A stretch of 64,000 nt of DNA from Sagittula marina (GCF_014196795.1 NZ_JACIEJ010000001.1:372001-436000); one strand, 5' to 3'; positions 19,331 through 28,850 are shown, counted from the first letter of the stretch. Made by a program: numbers and translations. Notes: generated from the letters alone by a model not told the origin.

Positions 19331-19355
19331 CGCCCGGACATCCATCTGCCGGGCG
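19331..19355 (+). terminator. Hairpin between the TRAP binding-protein and permease genes
   Basis: CGCCCGG (19331-19337) and CCGGGCG (19349-19355) form a perfect 7-base stem with an 11-base loop in the 75-base gap. There is no T-run, so it is more likely an mRNA-stabilising or attenuating element that favours binding-protein expression than a full terminator. Confidence 0.45.
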
Positions 19356-19385
19356 CGGCCCATACAGGCAGGAGGAGAGCCGGAA

Positions 19386-19964
19386 ATGGCCGATCAGAGC
19401 GACATAATAGACACAGCCGGGCAGGACGAAGCCGAGATCCGCACAGGACTGGACAGCGCCATCGCCGGATCGACGAAGGTCTTGGCGTGGGCGATCTTCG
19501 CCGCCTTTCTCATCACCGTTATCGAAGTCTTCGCACGCTACGTGTTCAACAGCCCGACGTTCTGGGCGCATGAGACGACGTCCTTCCTGATTGCCGGGGT
19601 CTTCCTGATCGGCGGCCCGGTCGCCCTGGCCCGTGACAAGCATATCCGGGTGCGGATGTTCTACGATTCCGTCAGCCCGCGGCGGCGGCGGATGCTCGAT
19701 ATCTTCAATTCTCTGGTCGCGCTCATGTTCTTTGCCGGCCTCGCCTTTGCGAGCTGGATCATGGTCAGCAAATCCTGGTTCAACCCGTCGGGTGCGCTGC
19801 ATCTCGAGGGCACCGGAACGTCCTGGAACCCGCCGACGCCGGCGCTTCTGAAACTGTTGGTGCTGATTTGCGTGGTGGTGATGTTCGTTCAGACCGTCTT
19901 TCACCTGATCGCCGCAATCCGGCGCGAAACACCCGACACCTCTGCGACTGAAAAGGGGCACTGA
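19386..19964 (+). CDS. TRAP transporter small permease (DctQ family)
   Basis: The 192-residue inner-membrane protein has four hydrophobic segments at about 32-52, 64-82, 108-130 and 155-178. DctQ marks are EVFARYVFNSPTFWAHETT, FLIGGPVALARDKHIRVRMF and LKLLVLICVVVMFVQTVFHLI. The N-terminus (MADQSDIIDTAGQDE) is acidic and cytoplasmic. It partners the large permease that starts two bases after its stop. Family assignment is clear; the substrate is not. Confidence 0.92.
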   Translation: MADQSDIIDTAGQDEAEIRTGLDSAIAGSTKVLAWAIFAAFLITVIEVFARYVFNSPTFWAHETTSFLIAGVFLIGGPVALARDKHIRVRMFYDSVSPRRRRMLDIFNSLVALMFFAGLAFASWIMVSKSWFNPSGALHLEGTGTSWNPPTPALLKLLVLICVVVMFVQTVFHLIAAIRRETPDTSATEKGH

Positions 19965-19966
19965 CC

Positions 19967-21277
19967 ATGGATCTCAGCTCGATCGGGATCGAATACGGGT
20001 CTTACCTTCTTGTTGGCGCGATCTTCCTGCTGCTTCTGACCGGCCAGCCGCTGGCCTGGGTCACCGGCTGTGTCGCGCTTGTCTTCACATTCGGCTGGTT
20101 CGGCCCCATGGCCCTGCCGCTGGTGACCTCGCGGATCTTCGGCTTCATCACCGAGTATTCCCTCGTCGCCATTCCGATGTTCATCCTGATGGCGGCGCTG
20201 CTGGATCGGTCCGGCATCGCGAAGTCCCTCTTTAACGGAATGCGTATCCTTGCCGGGCGCCTTCCCGGCGGCGTTGCGGTCCAGACGCTGATCGTCGCGA
20301 TCCTGATGGCCGCCATGTCCGGCGTTATCGGCGGAGAGATCGTGCTGCTTGGCATCCTCGCCCTGCCGCAAATGCTGCGACTTGGCTACGACCGCAGCCT
20401 GTCCATCGGCGTGGTGTGTGCCGGCGGATCGCTGGGAACGATGATGCCGCCCTCCATCGTGCTGATCATCTACGGGCTGGTGGCAAATACCTCGATTGCG
20501 GATCTCTTTATCGCCGCGATCACGCCAGCCCTGCTGCTGCTGGGGTTCTATGTGGCCTATGTGCTTTTCCTCTGCTGGCGCAACCCCCAGCTTGGCCCGC
20601 CGATGTCGCGCGAGGAAATGGCGCAGGAATCCGTGGCCTCTGCCTTGCGCGCGCTGGCGGCGCCTCTGTTCATCGTCTTCGTCGTGCTGGGGTCGATCTA
20701 CGGCGGCATCGCCTCGATCACTGAAGCGGCCGCCATGGGTGTCTCGGCCGTGTTGATCATCTCCCTGCTGCGGCGCGAGCTGACGTTGAAGATGGTGCAG
20801 GACAGCCTTGTGCATACACTTGAGACCTGCGGGATGATCATCTGGATCGGGATCGCCGCCGCCGTGCTTGTCGGCGTCTACAACCTGATGGGCGGCAACC
20901 GCTTCGTGGCCCAGGCGATCCTGGGGATCGACGCGGCGCCCGTGTTCATCATCATGGTCATGATGCTGATCCTGCTGGTGCTGGGCATGTTCCTTGACTG
21001 GATCGGCATCGCCCTGCTGACCTTGCCGATCTTCGTGCCCATCGTGGTGCAGCTTGGCTACGATCCGATCTGGTTCGGTATCCTCTTTGCGGTGAACATG
21101 CAGGTGTCCTACCTGACGCCGCCCTTCGGCCCCGCCGCATTCTACCTGAAAAGCGTGGCCCCGAAGGAAATCACGCTGAAGCACATCTATGTCGCACTTC
21201 TGCCCTTTATCGCATTGCAACTTGTGGTCCTGGCGACGATCCTGTTCTTCCCGCCAATCGCCACCTGGCTGATATGA
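19967..21277 (+). CDS. TRAP transporter large permease (DctM family)
   Basis: The 436-residue polytopic membrane protein has 11-12 hydrophobic segments and is the sodium-coupled channel subunit. Typical stretches are MSGVIGGEIVLLGILALPQM, VCAGGSLGTMMPPSIVLIIYG and MQVSYLTPPFGPAAFYLKSV. In DctM proteins the first of these is often GSSVA/GATVA; the VIGGE here is a variant that may matter for ion or substrate binding. The TGA overlaps the regulator ATG by four bases. Confidence 0.94.
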   Translation: MDLSSIGIEYGSYLLVGAIFLLLLTGQPLAWVTGCVALVFTFGWFGPMALPLVTSRIFGFITEYSLVAIPMFILMAALLDRSGIAKSLFNGMRILAGRLPGGVAVQTLIVAILMAAMSGVIGGEIVLLGILALPQMLRLGYDRSLSIGVVCAGGSLGTMMPPSIVLIIYGLVANTSIADLFIAAITPALLLLGFYVAYVLFLCWRNPQLGPPMSREEMAQESVASALRALAAPLFIVFVVLGSIYGGIASITEAAAMGVSAVLIISLLRRELTLKMVQDSLVHTLETCGMIIWIGIAAAVLVGVYNLMGGNRFVAQAILGIDAAPVFIIMVMMLILLVLGMFLDWIGIALLTLPIFVPIVVQLGYDPIWFGILFAVNMQVSYLTPPFGPAAFYLKSVAPKEITLKHIYVALLPFIALQLVVLATILFFPPIATWLI

Positions 21278-22041
21278 GGGATGTCTTGAGCGAAAAATCC
21301 GATGGGTCAGACCTGTGCGACACCTCCGAAGACACCGGGGGAGGATCGGCTGTCGATCAGGTGGTGGCCCAGATCCGCCAGCTGATCGACACCGACGGGC
21401 TGACCGTGGGCGACAAGCTTCCGACCGAACGAGAGCTTTGCAGCCGGTTCGCAATCAGCCGAAACACGGTGCGCGAGGCGATGCGGATGCTGAAGGCCTA
21501 TGGCATCGTCGATGTGCGTCCCAAGGTCGGCGCGACACTTATCGACCAGCGGATCAACCGGGCCTTCGACATCTTCTCGTTCAACGTAGGAGAGATGTCG
21601 CGCCGGACCTTCAGCGACATCCAGGGCTTTCGCGAGCTGATCGAAACGGGCACCGCGCTGGCCATCTTCGACGCTGTCACCAAGGACGACCTGGCCGAGC
21701 TGCGTGCGCTGAACCGCCAGATGGTTCAGGCGCGCAGCATTGTGGAGGCGTCGGAGTTCGACTTCCAGTTCCACATCAAGCTGATTTCGCTGACCGGCAA
21801 CCAGTCGATTCTCGATATTTACGGCATCATGAAACCGGTGATCCTGCGGATCATGCAGCACGGCAAGACGCGACGGATCATCGAGGGCGAGACCTACATG
21901 GAACATGATGCCATCCTCGAGGCGGTGGCGGCCTCGGATCACCTTGCGTTCCAATATCTTACCCGCACGCACCTGCGAAAGGGTTTGGCGACGTTTCCCG
22001 AGCCTCCAAGTGGTCCAGAAGGCAAGGCTGAGGCGCCGTAG
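21274..22041 (+). CDS. GntR/FadR-family regulator with FCD domain
   Basis: The 255-residue regulator has a winged HTH at about 28-95 (VGDKLPTERELCSRFAISRNTVREAMRMLKAYGIV) and an all-helical FCD ligand domain. Candidate metal ligands are visible as EFDFQFHIKL, METYMEHDAIL-like spacing (His of TYMEHDAILEAV) and LTRTHLRKG. FCD regulators usually sense an organic acid, which agrees with the TRAP carboxylate importer it is fused to in one transcript (ATGA overlap with dctM). It probably controls that operon and itself. It has a long N-terminal tail of about 25 residues before the HTH. Confidence 0.92.
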   Translation: MRDVLSEKSDGSDLCDTSEDTGGGSAVDQVVAQIRQLIDTDGLTVGDKLPTERELCSRFAISRNTVREAMRMLKAYGIVDVRPKVGATLIDQRINRAFDIFSFNVGEMSRRTFSDIQGFRELIETGTALAIFDAVTKDDLAELRALNRQMVQARSIVEASEFDFQFHIKLISLTGNQSILDIYGIMKPVILRIMQHGKTRRIIEGETYMEHDAILEAVAASDHLAFQYLTRTHLRKGLATFPEPPSGPEGKAEAP

Positions 22042-22863
22042 GTACAAGGCGCGGCTGCATCGGGGGCTTCTGATCGGATGCACCCGATAGGCAAAAGCGG
22101 GCACGCCCCCTGTGACGCGCGACCGCGATCTGGGTTTTCCGGGGCGGTCCTGGGTCTTCATCCCGTGGACGGATGACGTGCAGAGCACTGGTTTGCGACT
22201 GGGACAGGCATCGCCGCGCCAATGGTGGCTGTCGCCATCGACAGTCCTGCGCTGTTGCTTTGCAGAGCGGCTTTGGTTCAGCGCCCCGGATGCTCCAGAA
22301 CCAAGGTATTTGGGACCAAAGGCATCAAGGGTGCAGTTCCAACGCCTTTTGCTCTGATAACCAGCTGAGTTTCGCCCGTTTATCCAAGGCTTTTGCGCGG
22401 GGCGCAGCTTGATCCGAGTGCTCGTGCAAAAGCGTGGGTCGCCACCGTTCGCTGCGGCACCTACCCACGTCCAACATGCGCGCCACAGCGCAGGAAGGCC
22501 AGGTGTTTAGTCCCGGCATGAGGTGGATCGACCCCAGAGTGAAACAATTTGGCTCTGATGTCGGAGTCGTGCAGCTATATTCGCAAGGCCTGAGGAGGTG
22601 GCGGTGTGTCATCTGTATTCAGTAAACGGAGCAGGGTGATCGACACCGCCTCCACCGCGAAGGCGGTTTTGGTTGCGCCTCCAGACAATGCCCGCTTCGT
22701 CCCGCCGTCCCGATTTTCGAGCGTGGAACATCGGATGTCTGGATTAAGGCAGAACTGTTTGGCGGTTTGATCAGCTTTGCTGCGCAGGGCCTGCGAAAGA
22801 GTCTGACACCTGAACGCGGCGCGACAGGAATGCCGCCGCGCTACGCTGACCCAATGGGGGCGA
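22042..22863. other. Long intergenic region without recognisable genes
   Basis: About 820 bases. Open frames up to about 110 codons on both strands lack motifs, ribosome sites and the codon pattern of neighbouring genes. A small stem, CCGCCT with AGGCGG near 22645-22665, is the only structure noted. It may hold decayed sequence, but I cannot tie it to a known element. Confidence 0.35.
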
Positions 22864-23187
22864 TCAGTCGTAAAAGGGCGTGACCTGCGCCACAATGACA
22901 GAGTTCTCGGCAAGAGCGCGGTCCATCAGGTCGGCCTCTTCCTCGTCGATCTCATGCCCTTGGGCGATGCGTTCTTCGCGCGTTCCGTAGCCAGTGACGT
23001 CGAGCGGGGCCAGATCGGCCTGCTTGAGAATGGCGACGGTTTCGCGCACGGCCTCTGCCTCGTCCACGCCGGAGGCGTAGCACATCAGCGCGGCGCCAGT
23101 GGCCTTGTCGGGCAGACCGTCTTCGGCCTTGCGACCGACTTCGACCAGAAGGGTGTAGACCTGTTGTGTGCGCGTCTTCTTTTCCAT
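22864..23187 (-). CDS. Conserved hypothetical protein, 107 residues
   Basis: The protein starts MEKKTRTQQVYTLLVEVGRKA and is hydrophilic and probably cytosolic. It has an Ala/Glu-rich helical middle (GVDEAEAVRETVAILKQADL) and an acidic segment (GHEIDEEEADLMDRALAENS) before ending in VTPFYD. I recognise no domain. The start at 23187 leaves out a 13-residue proline-rich stretch that would come from an upstream in-frame codon. It lies about 120 bases after dapD on the same strand and may share its transcript. Function unknown. Confidence 0.7.
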   Translation of the reverse strand: MEKKTRTQQVYTLLVEVGRKAEDGLPDKATGAALMCYASGVDEAEAVRETVAILKQADLAPLDVTGYGTREERIAQGHEIDEEEADLMDRALAENSVIVAQVTPFYD

Positions 23188-23305
23188 GCTGCGCGGATGC
23201 GCCGGACGGGCCGGGATGTCAAGCATACAGGCGGGCGAAGGCCCCCCAAAGACGCAAAAGGGCGGCCCGTACGGACCGCCCCCTGTGGATGCGTGATGCG
23301 CAGGG

Positions 23306-24133
23306 TCAGTCGCGCAGCAGTTCGTTGATGCCGGTCTTGGAGCGGGTGCGCTCGTCGACGCGCTTCACGATCACGGCGCAGTACAGGTTGATGCCGTTCT
23401 TCGACGGCATGGAGCCGGAAACCACCACCGAATAGGGCGGCACTTCGCCGTAGGTCACGGTGCCGGTTTCGCGGTCGACGATCTTGGTGGACTGGCCGAT
23501 GTAGACGCCCATGCCCAGAACAGACCCTTCACGGATGATGCAGCCTTCGACCACTTCGGAGCGCGCGCCGATAAAGCAGTTGTCCTCGATGATGGTCGGG
23601 CCAGCCTGCATCGGTTCCAGCACGCCGCCGATTCCGACGCCGCCGGACAGGTGCACGCCCTTGCCGATCTGCGCGCAGGAGCCGACGGTGGCCCATGTGT
23701 CGACCATGGTGCCCTCATCGACATAGGCGCCGAGGTTGGTGAAGGACGGCATCAGCACCACGCCGGGCGCGATGTAGGCCGACTTGCGCACGATGGCGTT
23801 GGGCACGGCGCGGAAGCCCGCGGCCTTCCACTGGTTGGCGCCCCAGCCCTTGAATTTCGAATCGACCTTGTCCCACCAGCCGGAGCCCTGCGGGCCGCCG
23901 GACTGCTCTTCCATATCCTTGATGCGGAAGCCCAGCAGCACGGCCTTCTTGGCCCATTGGTTGACGTGCCAGTTGCCGTCTTCCTGCTTTTCCGCGACGC
24001 GCAGCTTGCCGCTGTCGAGCGCGTTCAGCGTGTCTTCGATGGCTTCGCGTGTTTCGCCTGTGGTGGCGGATGTGATGGTATCGCGCGCCTCCCAGGCGGC
24101 TTCGATGGCGGTCTCGAGCTGTGCGTTGGACAT
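23306..24133 (-). CDS. dapD: 2,3,4,5-Tetrahydropyridine-2,6-dicarboxylate N-succinyltransferase
   Basis: The 275-residue cytosolic enzyme transfers succinyl from succinyl-CoA to tetrahydrodipicolinate, the step before DapC and DapE in lysine/DAP synthesis. The left-handed beta-helix of hexapeptide repeats runs from about 105 to 240 ([57 protein letters not shown]). Length and the C-terminus ([14 protein letters not shown]) match the family. The start was taken at [18 protein letters not shown]. With dapE and asd in the window, the succinylase route is used. Confidence 0.97.
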   Translation of the reverse strand: MSNAQLETAIEAAWEARDTITSATTGETREAIEDTLNALDSGKLRVAEKQEDGNWHVNQWAKKAVLLGFRIKDMEEQSGGPQGSGWWDKVDSKFKGWGANQWKAAGFRAVPNAIVRKSAYIAPGVVLMPSFTNLGAYVDEGTMVDTWATVGSCAQIGKGVHLSGGVGIGGVLEPMQAGPTIIEDNCFIGARSEVVEGCIIREGSVLGMGVYIGQSTKIVDRETGTVTYGEVPPYSVVVSGSMPSKNGINLYCAVIVKRVDERTRSKTGINELLRD

Positions 24134-24659
24134 GGTATCCTCTCCCCTCGGGCAAAACTGGTTGAACGCCCTATAGCGATGCAAAGCCCCTTGGGCAATT
24201 CGTCAGGTCGGATCGGTTGCGTGTCGCGGTTTTGTCGTTCTGCGATGATGTCCGACAGAAACCGCGCAAGTGCAGCGGTATCGCCTGAAACGGTGCGGCC
24301 GAAATCGAGCGCAGGATGAGCACGCCATCAGCGGCCGGCCCCCGATCATCACACCCGTTTGGCCGTTCGAGCGTATGTACAGCGTCTGATAGGCCACGCC
24401 CGGCACTGACATGCGCTGTGCGACGCTGTCCTTTGTGTCGCCGCTATCCTGCATAAACTAGGGCGTTCACTCGGCCTATACCGCCAAGGTTCGAGGCGGC
24501 GCAGGCGGTCTTTCCCTGCGCGCTCTTGCCCGTGATGATAGTTTCGAGTTTTCCGTGAAAATGCCGGTGCCGCTGGTTTCTTTGCCATGGACGCTATACT
24601 TCTGAACCAAAGGACAAAAGCGCGCCGTCCGGGCGCGGTCCCCCGTTCAGGAGACAGGC
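24134..24659. other. Intergenic region between dapD and the LOG-family gene
   Basis: Divergent promoters are expected in these 526 bases. No coding frame is convincing. A compact stem, CGCGCC (24621-24626) with GGCGCG (24632-24637), lies in the leader of the LOG gene, about 25 bases before its start. Confidence 0.4.
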
Positions 24660-25502
24660 ATGAAAGACTCTCGCCGCAGCCCGCTTCGCGATGCTGGCAC
24701 CGATATCGACACAGCCCGGCATGTGCCGCAGACGCCGCAGTCTATGTCCCCGAGTTATCAACTGGCGTTCGCCGACGAAGATTTCCTCGCCAAGGATGAG
24801 CTGCGCCCGGTGCGTCTGCAGTTGGAATTGCTGAAATACGAGATGCTCATGGATGAGCATAGTATCAATTCAACCGTTGTTCTGTTCGGCGGCGCGCGCA
24901 TTCCCTCGCCCGAGGAAAAGCACACCGCGCGCACCAAGACGTTGGCGGATCTGTCGCATTTCTATGAAGAGGCGCGGATCTTTGCGCAGCTGATGACCGA
25001 GAAATCCCTGAAGACAGAGAACCGCGATTGGGTGATCGCCACGGGCGGTGGCCCCGGCGTGATGGAAGCGGGCAATAAAGGCGCGGACGAGGCGGGTGGC
25101 GTATCCATCGGTCTGAATATCGTGCTGCCACATGAACAGGCCCCGAACTTGTTCGTGACGCCGGACCTGGCGTTCAACTTCCACTACTTTGCCATCCGCA
25201 AAATGCACTTCTTGATGCGCGCGCGCGCGGTTTGCGTTTTCCCCGGGGGCTTTGGCACGCTGGACGAGTTGTTCGAGGCGCTGACATTGATCCAGACAGG
25301 ACGGATGCGCCCGGTGCCGTTCTTGCTGTTTGGGTCGGAGTTCTGGCAGACCATCATCAATTGGGACGCCTTGTCCGAGGCGGGCACGATCAGCGCAGAA
25401 GACCTGGAGTTGTTCCGCTTTGTGGACAGCGCGCAGGAAGCGGTGGACATCATTGACGCGTGGGAGCCGCAGCCACGTCGGGGGGAGATCCCCGGTCGCT
25501 GA
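24660..25502 (+). CDS. TIGR00730 Rossmann-fold LOG family protein (probable nucleotide 5'-monophosphate phosphoribohydrolase)
   Basis: The 280-residue protein has the lysine-decarboxylase-like (LOG) fold. Defining motifs are VIATGGGPGVMEAGNKGA (GGGxGxME type) at about 125-140 and CVFPGGFGTLDELFEALT (PGGxGTxxE) at about 195-210. Characterised relatives cleave the N-glycosidic bond of AMP or cytokinin-5'-monophosphates. This longer form has an 85-residue N-terminal extension. The start ATG at 24660 has AGGAGA upstream. It ends 30 bases from the convergent epimerase gene. Annotation as lysine decarboxylase would be wrong. Confidence 0.87.
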   Translation: MKDSRRSPLRDAGTDIDTARHVPQTPQSMSPSYQLAFADEDFLAKDELRPVRLQLELLKYEMLMDEHSINSTVVLFGGARIPSPEEKHTARTKTLADLSHFYEEARIFAQLMTEKSLKTENRDWVIATGGGPGVMEAGNKGADEAGGVSIGLNIVLPHEQAPNLFVTPDLAFNFHYFAIRKMHFLMRARAVCVFPGGFGTLDELFEALTLIQTGRMRPVPFLLFGSEFWQTIINWDALSEAGTISAEDLELFRFVDSAQEAVDIIDAWEPQPRRGEIPGR

Positions 25503-25532
25503 AGGTTCAATGAAAAACAGGCGCGAGGTGGT

Positions 25533-27401
25533 TCAACCGCTTTGCGCCTCGTCCATGCGGGCGCTTTCAACCCAGCGCCCGATGACATTGCGCGCGGCCT
25601 CTTCGTCGCCGGTGGTGATGGCGTGCCGCAGATCCTTGAGCGCGGTGGCCATTTCGAATTCAGACACGCTGCTTTCCTGAGCGCGGAGGATTTTCGGGTG
25701 CGGCGTGGTGAGCATGTCTGAGGAAATCAGCAGCTCCTCGTGCAGCTTTTCGCCGGGGCGCAGTCCGGTCACCTTGATCTCTATGTCGCCATCGGGTGTG
25801 TCGGCGCTCTTGATGGTGAAGCCGGCGCCTTCGATCATCTGGCGCGCAATTTTGCTGATCGGTACCGGGTTGCCCATTTCGAGCACGAAGACATCGCCGC
25901 CCCGCGCAAAAGAGCCGGTCAGCAGCACCAGCCGCGCGGCCTCTGATACGGTCATGAAGTAGCGCGTTACGTTTTCGTCAGTGAGGGTGACGGGACCGCC
26001 ACGGGCGATCTGTTCCTCGAACAGAGGGATCACAGACCCGCTGGACCCCAGCACATTGCCGAAGCGTACCATGGAAAAACGGGTATCGACGCAGCGGGCG
26101 GCGAGGTCCTGGATCACGAGCTCTGCCAGCCGTTTGGAGGCGCCCATGACATTGGTCGGGCGCACCGCCTTGTCACTGGACACAAGGATGAAGCGTTCGA
26201 CACCACTGCGCCGCGCGGCCTCTGCCAGAATCTTCGTGCCAAAGACGTTGTTTTGCAGTCCGACCAACGGGTTGGATTCGACCAGCGGCAGGTGTTTGTA
26301 TGCGGCCGCGTGCAGGACGACATCAATGTCATGCAGCTCCAATATATCCGTCATCAGGCGCTCATCGAGAACCGACCCAAGCACAGCCGTGATCTGAAGG
26401 TCGCGGGCCAGGTCGCGCATTTCCTTCTCGATGGTGTAAAGCGCCAGTTCGGAGTGATCGACCAGCACGACGCTTTGCGGGTGGCAGGCCGCCAGCTGAC
26501 GACACAGCTCTGACCCGATGGAGCCGCCTGCGCCGCTGACAAGGATGCGCCGGCCTGTGTAGAATTCGGTGACGCCGGGCAGTTCACGCTCCAGCCGCCC
26601 ACGCCCCAGCAGGTCGTCTATGGAAACGGGGCTGCCCGGTGCGCCGTGCCGATCCTCTCCGATCAGCGCGGCAAAGGATGGCAATGCACAGACTTCGCAG
26701 CCGATGGCGCGCAGCTTGTGGCGAATGCGGGCAATATTCGGCTGGCTGACAGACGGCATGGCAAGAACCACGCGGTCAATGCGCTTTTCCGTCACCAAGC
26801 GGGGGATGCTGGACGGCGCATGGACACGCAGACCGGACACGAACTGACCCTGAAGGGTGGGGTGGTCGTCGATCATGGCCACCGGAATGATCGAATTGTC
26901 ATGACGCAGCGCTGCGGCAAACTGCCGGCCAGTGGCGCCTGCACCATAAATCAGGATGCGCAGGCTTTCTCCGCCATGCAGGTAGATCTGTTCGGTGATG
27001 TGTCGCAAAATGACACGCCACCCTGCGGAGAGGACAAGCACCAGCAACGTAAACACCACATATGTGCCGACAGGCAGCTGTACGGAGAGGGGCTTTGCTG
27101 TCGCTATGCCAATAGTGCCAAGCCAGCAGGCATAGGTGGCGGTCCTGCCGATCCCGCGCATTTCATAGGCTTTCAGCTTCATCCGCGTCAGCCCAAGCCA
27201 CCAGCCGCTCAAGCAGCCCGCGATGACCAACAGGACACCGAGCGGCCAGATTCTGGACAAAAGGAACACCTGTTCCGGGCCTGTGGGGGTGACAAGCAGC
27301 ACGGCTATTGCCAGCGACGCGGCGATGACCACGGCATCGATAACGACGAACGCTGCTTGTTTTTGGGAACGGGTCAAGCCCGTCACGAGCCCAAAAAACA
27401 T
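25533..27401 (-). CDS. Membrane-anchored nucleotide-sugar dehydratase/epimerase (FlaA1/CapD/WbpM-like)
   Basis: The 622-residue protein has four N-terminal hydrophobic segments (about 18-40, 48-70, 85-103, 115-135), a CoA-binding-like Rossmann part (ILIYGAGATGRQFAAAL) and a C-terminal extended SDR domain. The SDR part has NAD motif VSGAGGSIGSELCRQL, then VLHAAAYKHLPLVE and SSDKAVRPTNVMGASKR. In the last motif Met replaces the classical SDR Tyr (MxxxK), as is typical for UDP-GlcNAc 4,6-dehydratases. It therefore probably makes a 6-deoxy-4-keto sugar for surface polysaccharide. The start at 27401 has GGAAGG five bases upstream; a GTG at 27407 is less likely. No other glycan genes are nearby. 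Confidence 0.92.
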   Translation of the reverse strand: MFFGLVTGLTRSQKQAAFVVIDAVVIAASLAIAVLLVTPTGPEQVFLLSRIWPLGVLLVIAGCLSGWWLGLTRMKLKAYEMRGIGRTATYACWLGTIGIATAKPLSVQLPVGTYVVFTLLVLVLSAGWRVILRHITEQIYLHGGESLRILIYGAGATGRQFAAALRHDNSIIPVAMIDDHPTLQGQFVSGLRVHAPSSIPRLVTEKRIDRVVLAMPSVSQPNIARIRHKLRAIGCEVCALPSFAALIGEDRHGAPGSPVSIDDLLGRGRLERELPGVTEFYTGRRILVSGAGGSIGSELCRQLAACHPQSVVLVDHSELALYTIEKEMRDLARDLQITAVLGSVLDERLMTDILELHDIDVVLHAAAYKHLPLVESNPLVGLQNNVFGTKILAEAARRSGVERFILVSSDKAVRPTNVMGASKRLAELVIQDLAARCVDTRFSMVRFGNVLGSSGSVIPLFEEQIARGGPVTLTDENVTRYFMTVSEAARLVLLTGSFARGGDVFVLEMGNPVPISKIARQMIEGAGFTIKSADTPDGDIEIKVTGLRPGEKLHEELLISSDMLTTPHPKILRAQESSVSEFEMATALKDLRHAITTGDEEAARNVIGRWVESARMDEAQSG

Positions 27402-27758
27402 CCTCACCTTCCGTTTCCTATCAACGCTTTATCGATCCTTGCGCAAAGCGGAAGATCAATCGCTGTAACTTCAAACACGTGCCGAGATGCCGCAAAACGA
27501 TCTGCCGATCTAAAGCACGGAACGCGTTAAAAAGGCATTAAAGCTGCCTGCGTCCCGGACCGGCTGTCGACGTTCGTGCCGCTCAAAAACACTCAGCTTT
27601 TGAGCGAAACTGGCGATAGGGAATGCGGGATACTTCCGAAGGGGATGCACAACCTCCCGAAAAAACAGGCCTTTCACACACGCCGCAGCTACGGTATGAC
27701 CCGCGCCTATCGGGCAGGCAGGGGCCTGTTTGATGCCGACACCTTACAGGAGGGGCAA
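27402..27758. other. Divergent promoter region between the dehydratase gene and asd
   Basis: About 357 bases with no supported gene. An in-frame extension of asd to upstream ATGs exists, but it lacks the conserved N-terminus and is rejected. No clear operator was seen. Confidence 0.35.
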
Positions 27759-28778
27759 ATGGGCTACCGGATCGTCGTCGTAGGCGCCACGGGCAACGTG
27801 GGCCGCGAAATGCTGAACATCCTCGATGAGCGGGAATTTCCCGTCGACGAGATCGCCGTACTGGCTTCGCGCCGGTCGCTGGGTACAGAAGTTAGCTTTG
27901 GCGACAAGACACTGAAGACCCAGGATCTTGCCACATTTGATTTCACCGGCTGGGACATCGCGCTGTTTGCGGTGGGCTCCGAGGCGACGAAGGAATTTGC
28001 ACCGAAGGCGGCAAAAGCCGGCTGCGTCGTGATCGATAACTCGTCCCTCTATCGGTACGACCCGGACGTGCCGCTGATCGTACCGGAGTGCAACGCCTCC
28101 GCCGTGCACGAAATGAAGAAGAACATCATCGCAAACCCCAACTGCTCCACCGCGCAGATGGTCGTGGCGCTGAAGCCGTTGCATGATCGCGCAAGGATCA
28201 AGCGCGTCGTCGTGTCCACCTACCAGTCGGTTTCCGGCTCGGGCAAGGAAGGCATGGACGAGCTGTGGGAGCAGACCAAGGCGGTTTACAACCCGGTGTC
28301 CGACGTGCCGCCGAAAAAATACCCCAAGGAGATCGCCTTCAACGTGATCCCGCACATCGACGTCTTCCTCGAAGATGGCTCCACCAAGGAAGAGTGGAAG
28401 ATGGTCGCGGAAACCAAGAAGATCGTCGACAAGTCGATCAAGGTCACGGCGACCTGCGTTCGGGTGCCGGTCTTTGTCGGTCACGCCGAGGCGATCAACA
28501 TCGAATTCGAGGACTTCCTCGATGAAGACGAAGCCCGTGACATCCTGCGCGAAAGCCCGGGCATCATGGTGATCGACAAGCGTGAGGACGGCGGCTACGT
28601 CACGCCGAAGGAATGCGTTGGCGACTTCGCGACGTTCATTTCCCGCATCCGTCAGGACAGCACGATCGACAACGGGCTGAACCTGTGGTGCGTGTCCGAC
28701 AACCTGCGCAAGGGCGCGGCGCTGAACGCGGTGCAGATTGCCGAAGTTCTGGGTCGCGAAATCCTCAAAAAGGGCTGA
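27759..28778 (+). CDS. asd: Aspartate-semialdehyde dehydrogenase
   Basis: The 339-residue NADP enzyme reduces aspartyl phosphate to aspartate semialdehyde, the branch point to lysine/DAP, methionine and threonine. Visible marks are the N-terminal nucleotide loop VVVGATGNVGREML, the catalytic Cys129 in ANPNCSTAQMV, and the late motif STYQSVSGSGKEGMDEL. The start at 27759 has CAGGAGG about eight bases upstream and begins directly with the nucleotide-binding strand. It is monocistronic, followed by a good terminator hairpin at 28812. Confidence 0.97.
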   Translation: MGYRIVVVGATGNVGREMLNILDEREFPVDEIAVLASRRSLGTEVSFGDKTLKTQDLATFDFTGWDIALFAVGSEATKEFAPKAAKAGCVVIDNSSLYRYDPDVPLIVPECNASAVHEMKKNIIANPNCSTAQMVVALKPLHDRARIKRVVVSTYQSVSGSGKEGMDELWEQTKAVYNPVSDVPPKKYPKEIAFNVIPHIDVFLEDGSTKEEWKMVAETKKIVDKSIKVTATCVRVPVFVGHAEAINIEFEDFLDEDEARDILRESPGIMVIDKREDGGYVTPKECVGDFATFISRIRQDSTIDNGLNLWCVSDNLRKGAALNAVQIAEVLGREILKKG

Positions 28779-28811
28779 TCCAGCCCATCGACGTGAAACG
28801 CGTGGATAAAG

Positions 28812-28850
28812 CGCCCTCGCAGATTGCTCTGCGGGGGCGTTTCCGCTTTT
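28812..28850 (+). terminator. Rho-independent terminator of asd
   Basis: CGCCCTCGCAGA (28812-28823) pairs with TCTGCGGGGGCG (28828-28839) around the loop TTGC, with one G-T pair. A pyrimidine-rich tract (GTTTCCGCTTTT) follows. It is 33 bases after the asd stop. Confidence 0.8.

Noticed and set aside
19901-21454. A minus-strand open frame of 517 codons
   Set aside because: It is antisense to the TRAP large permease, with Asp/His/Gln-rich repeats typical of the reverse complement of a hydrophobic protein gene.
22325-22625. Overlapping frames of 60-95 codons after the GntR gene
   Set aside because: They lack conserved motifs and codon bias. I considered a transposase remnant but found no catalytic motif or terminal inverted repeat.
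24660-25502. Annotation as lysine decarboxylase
   Set aside because: The PGGxGTxxE motif and Rossmann fold show a LOG-family phosphoribohydrolase; the PLP-enzyme features of a lysine decarboxylase are missing.
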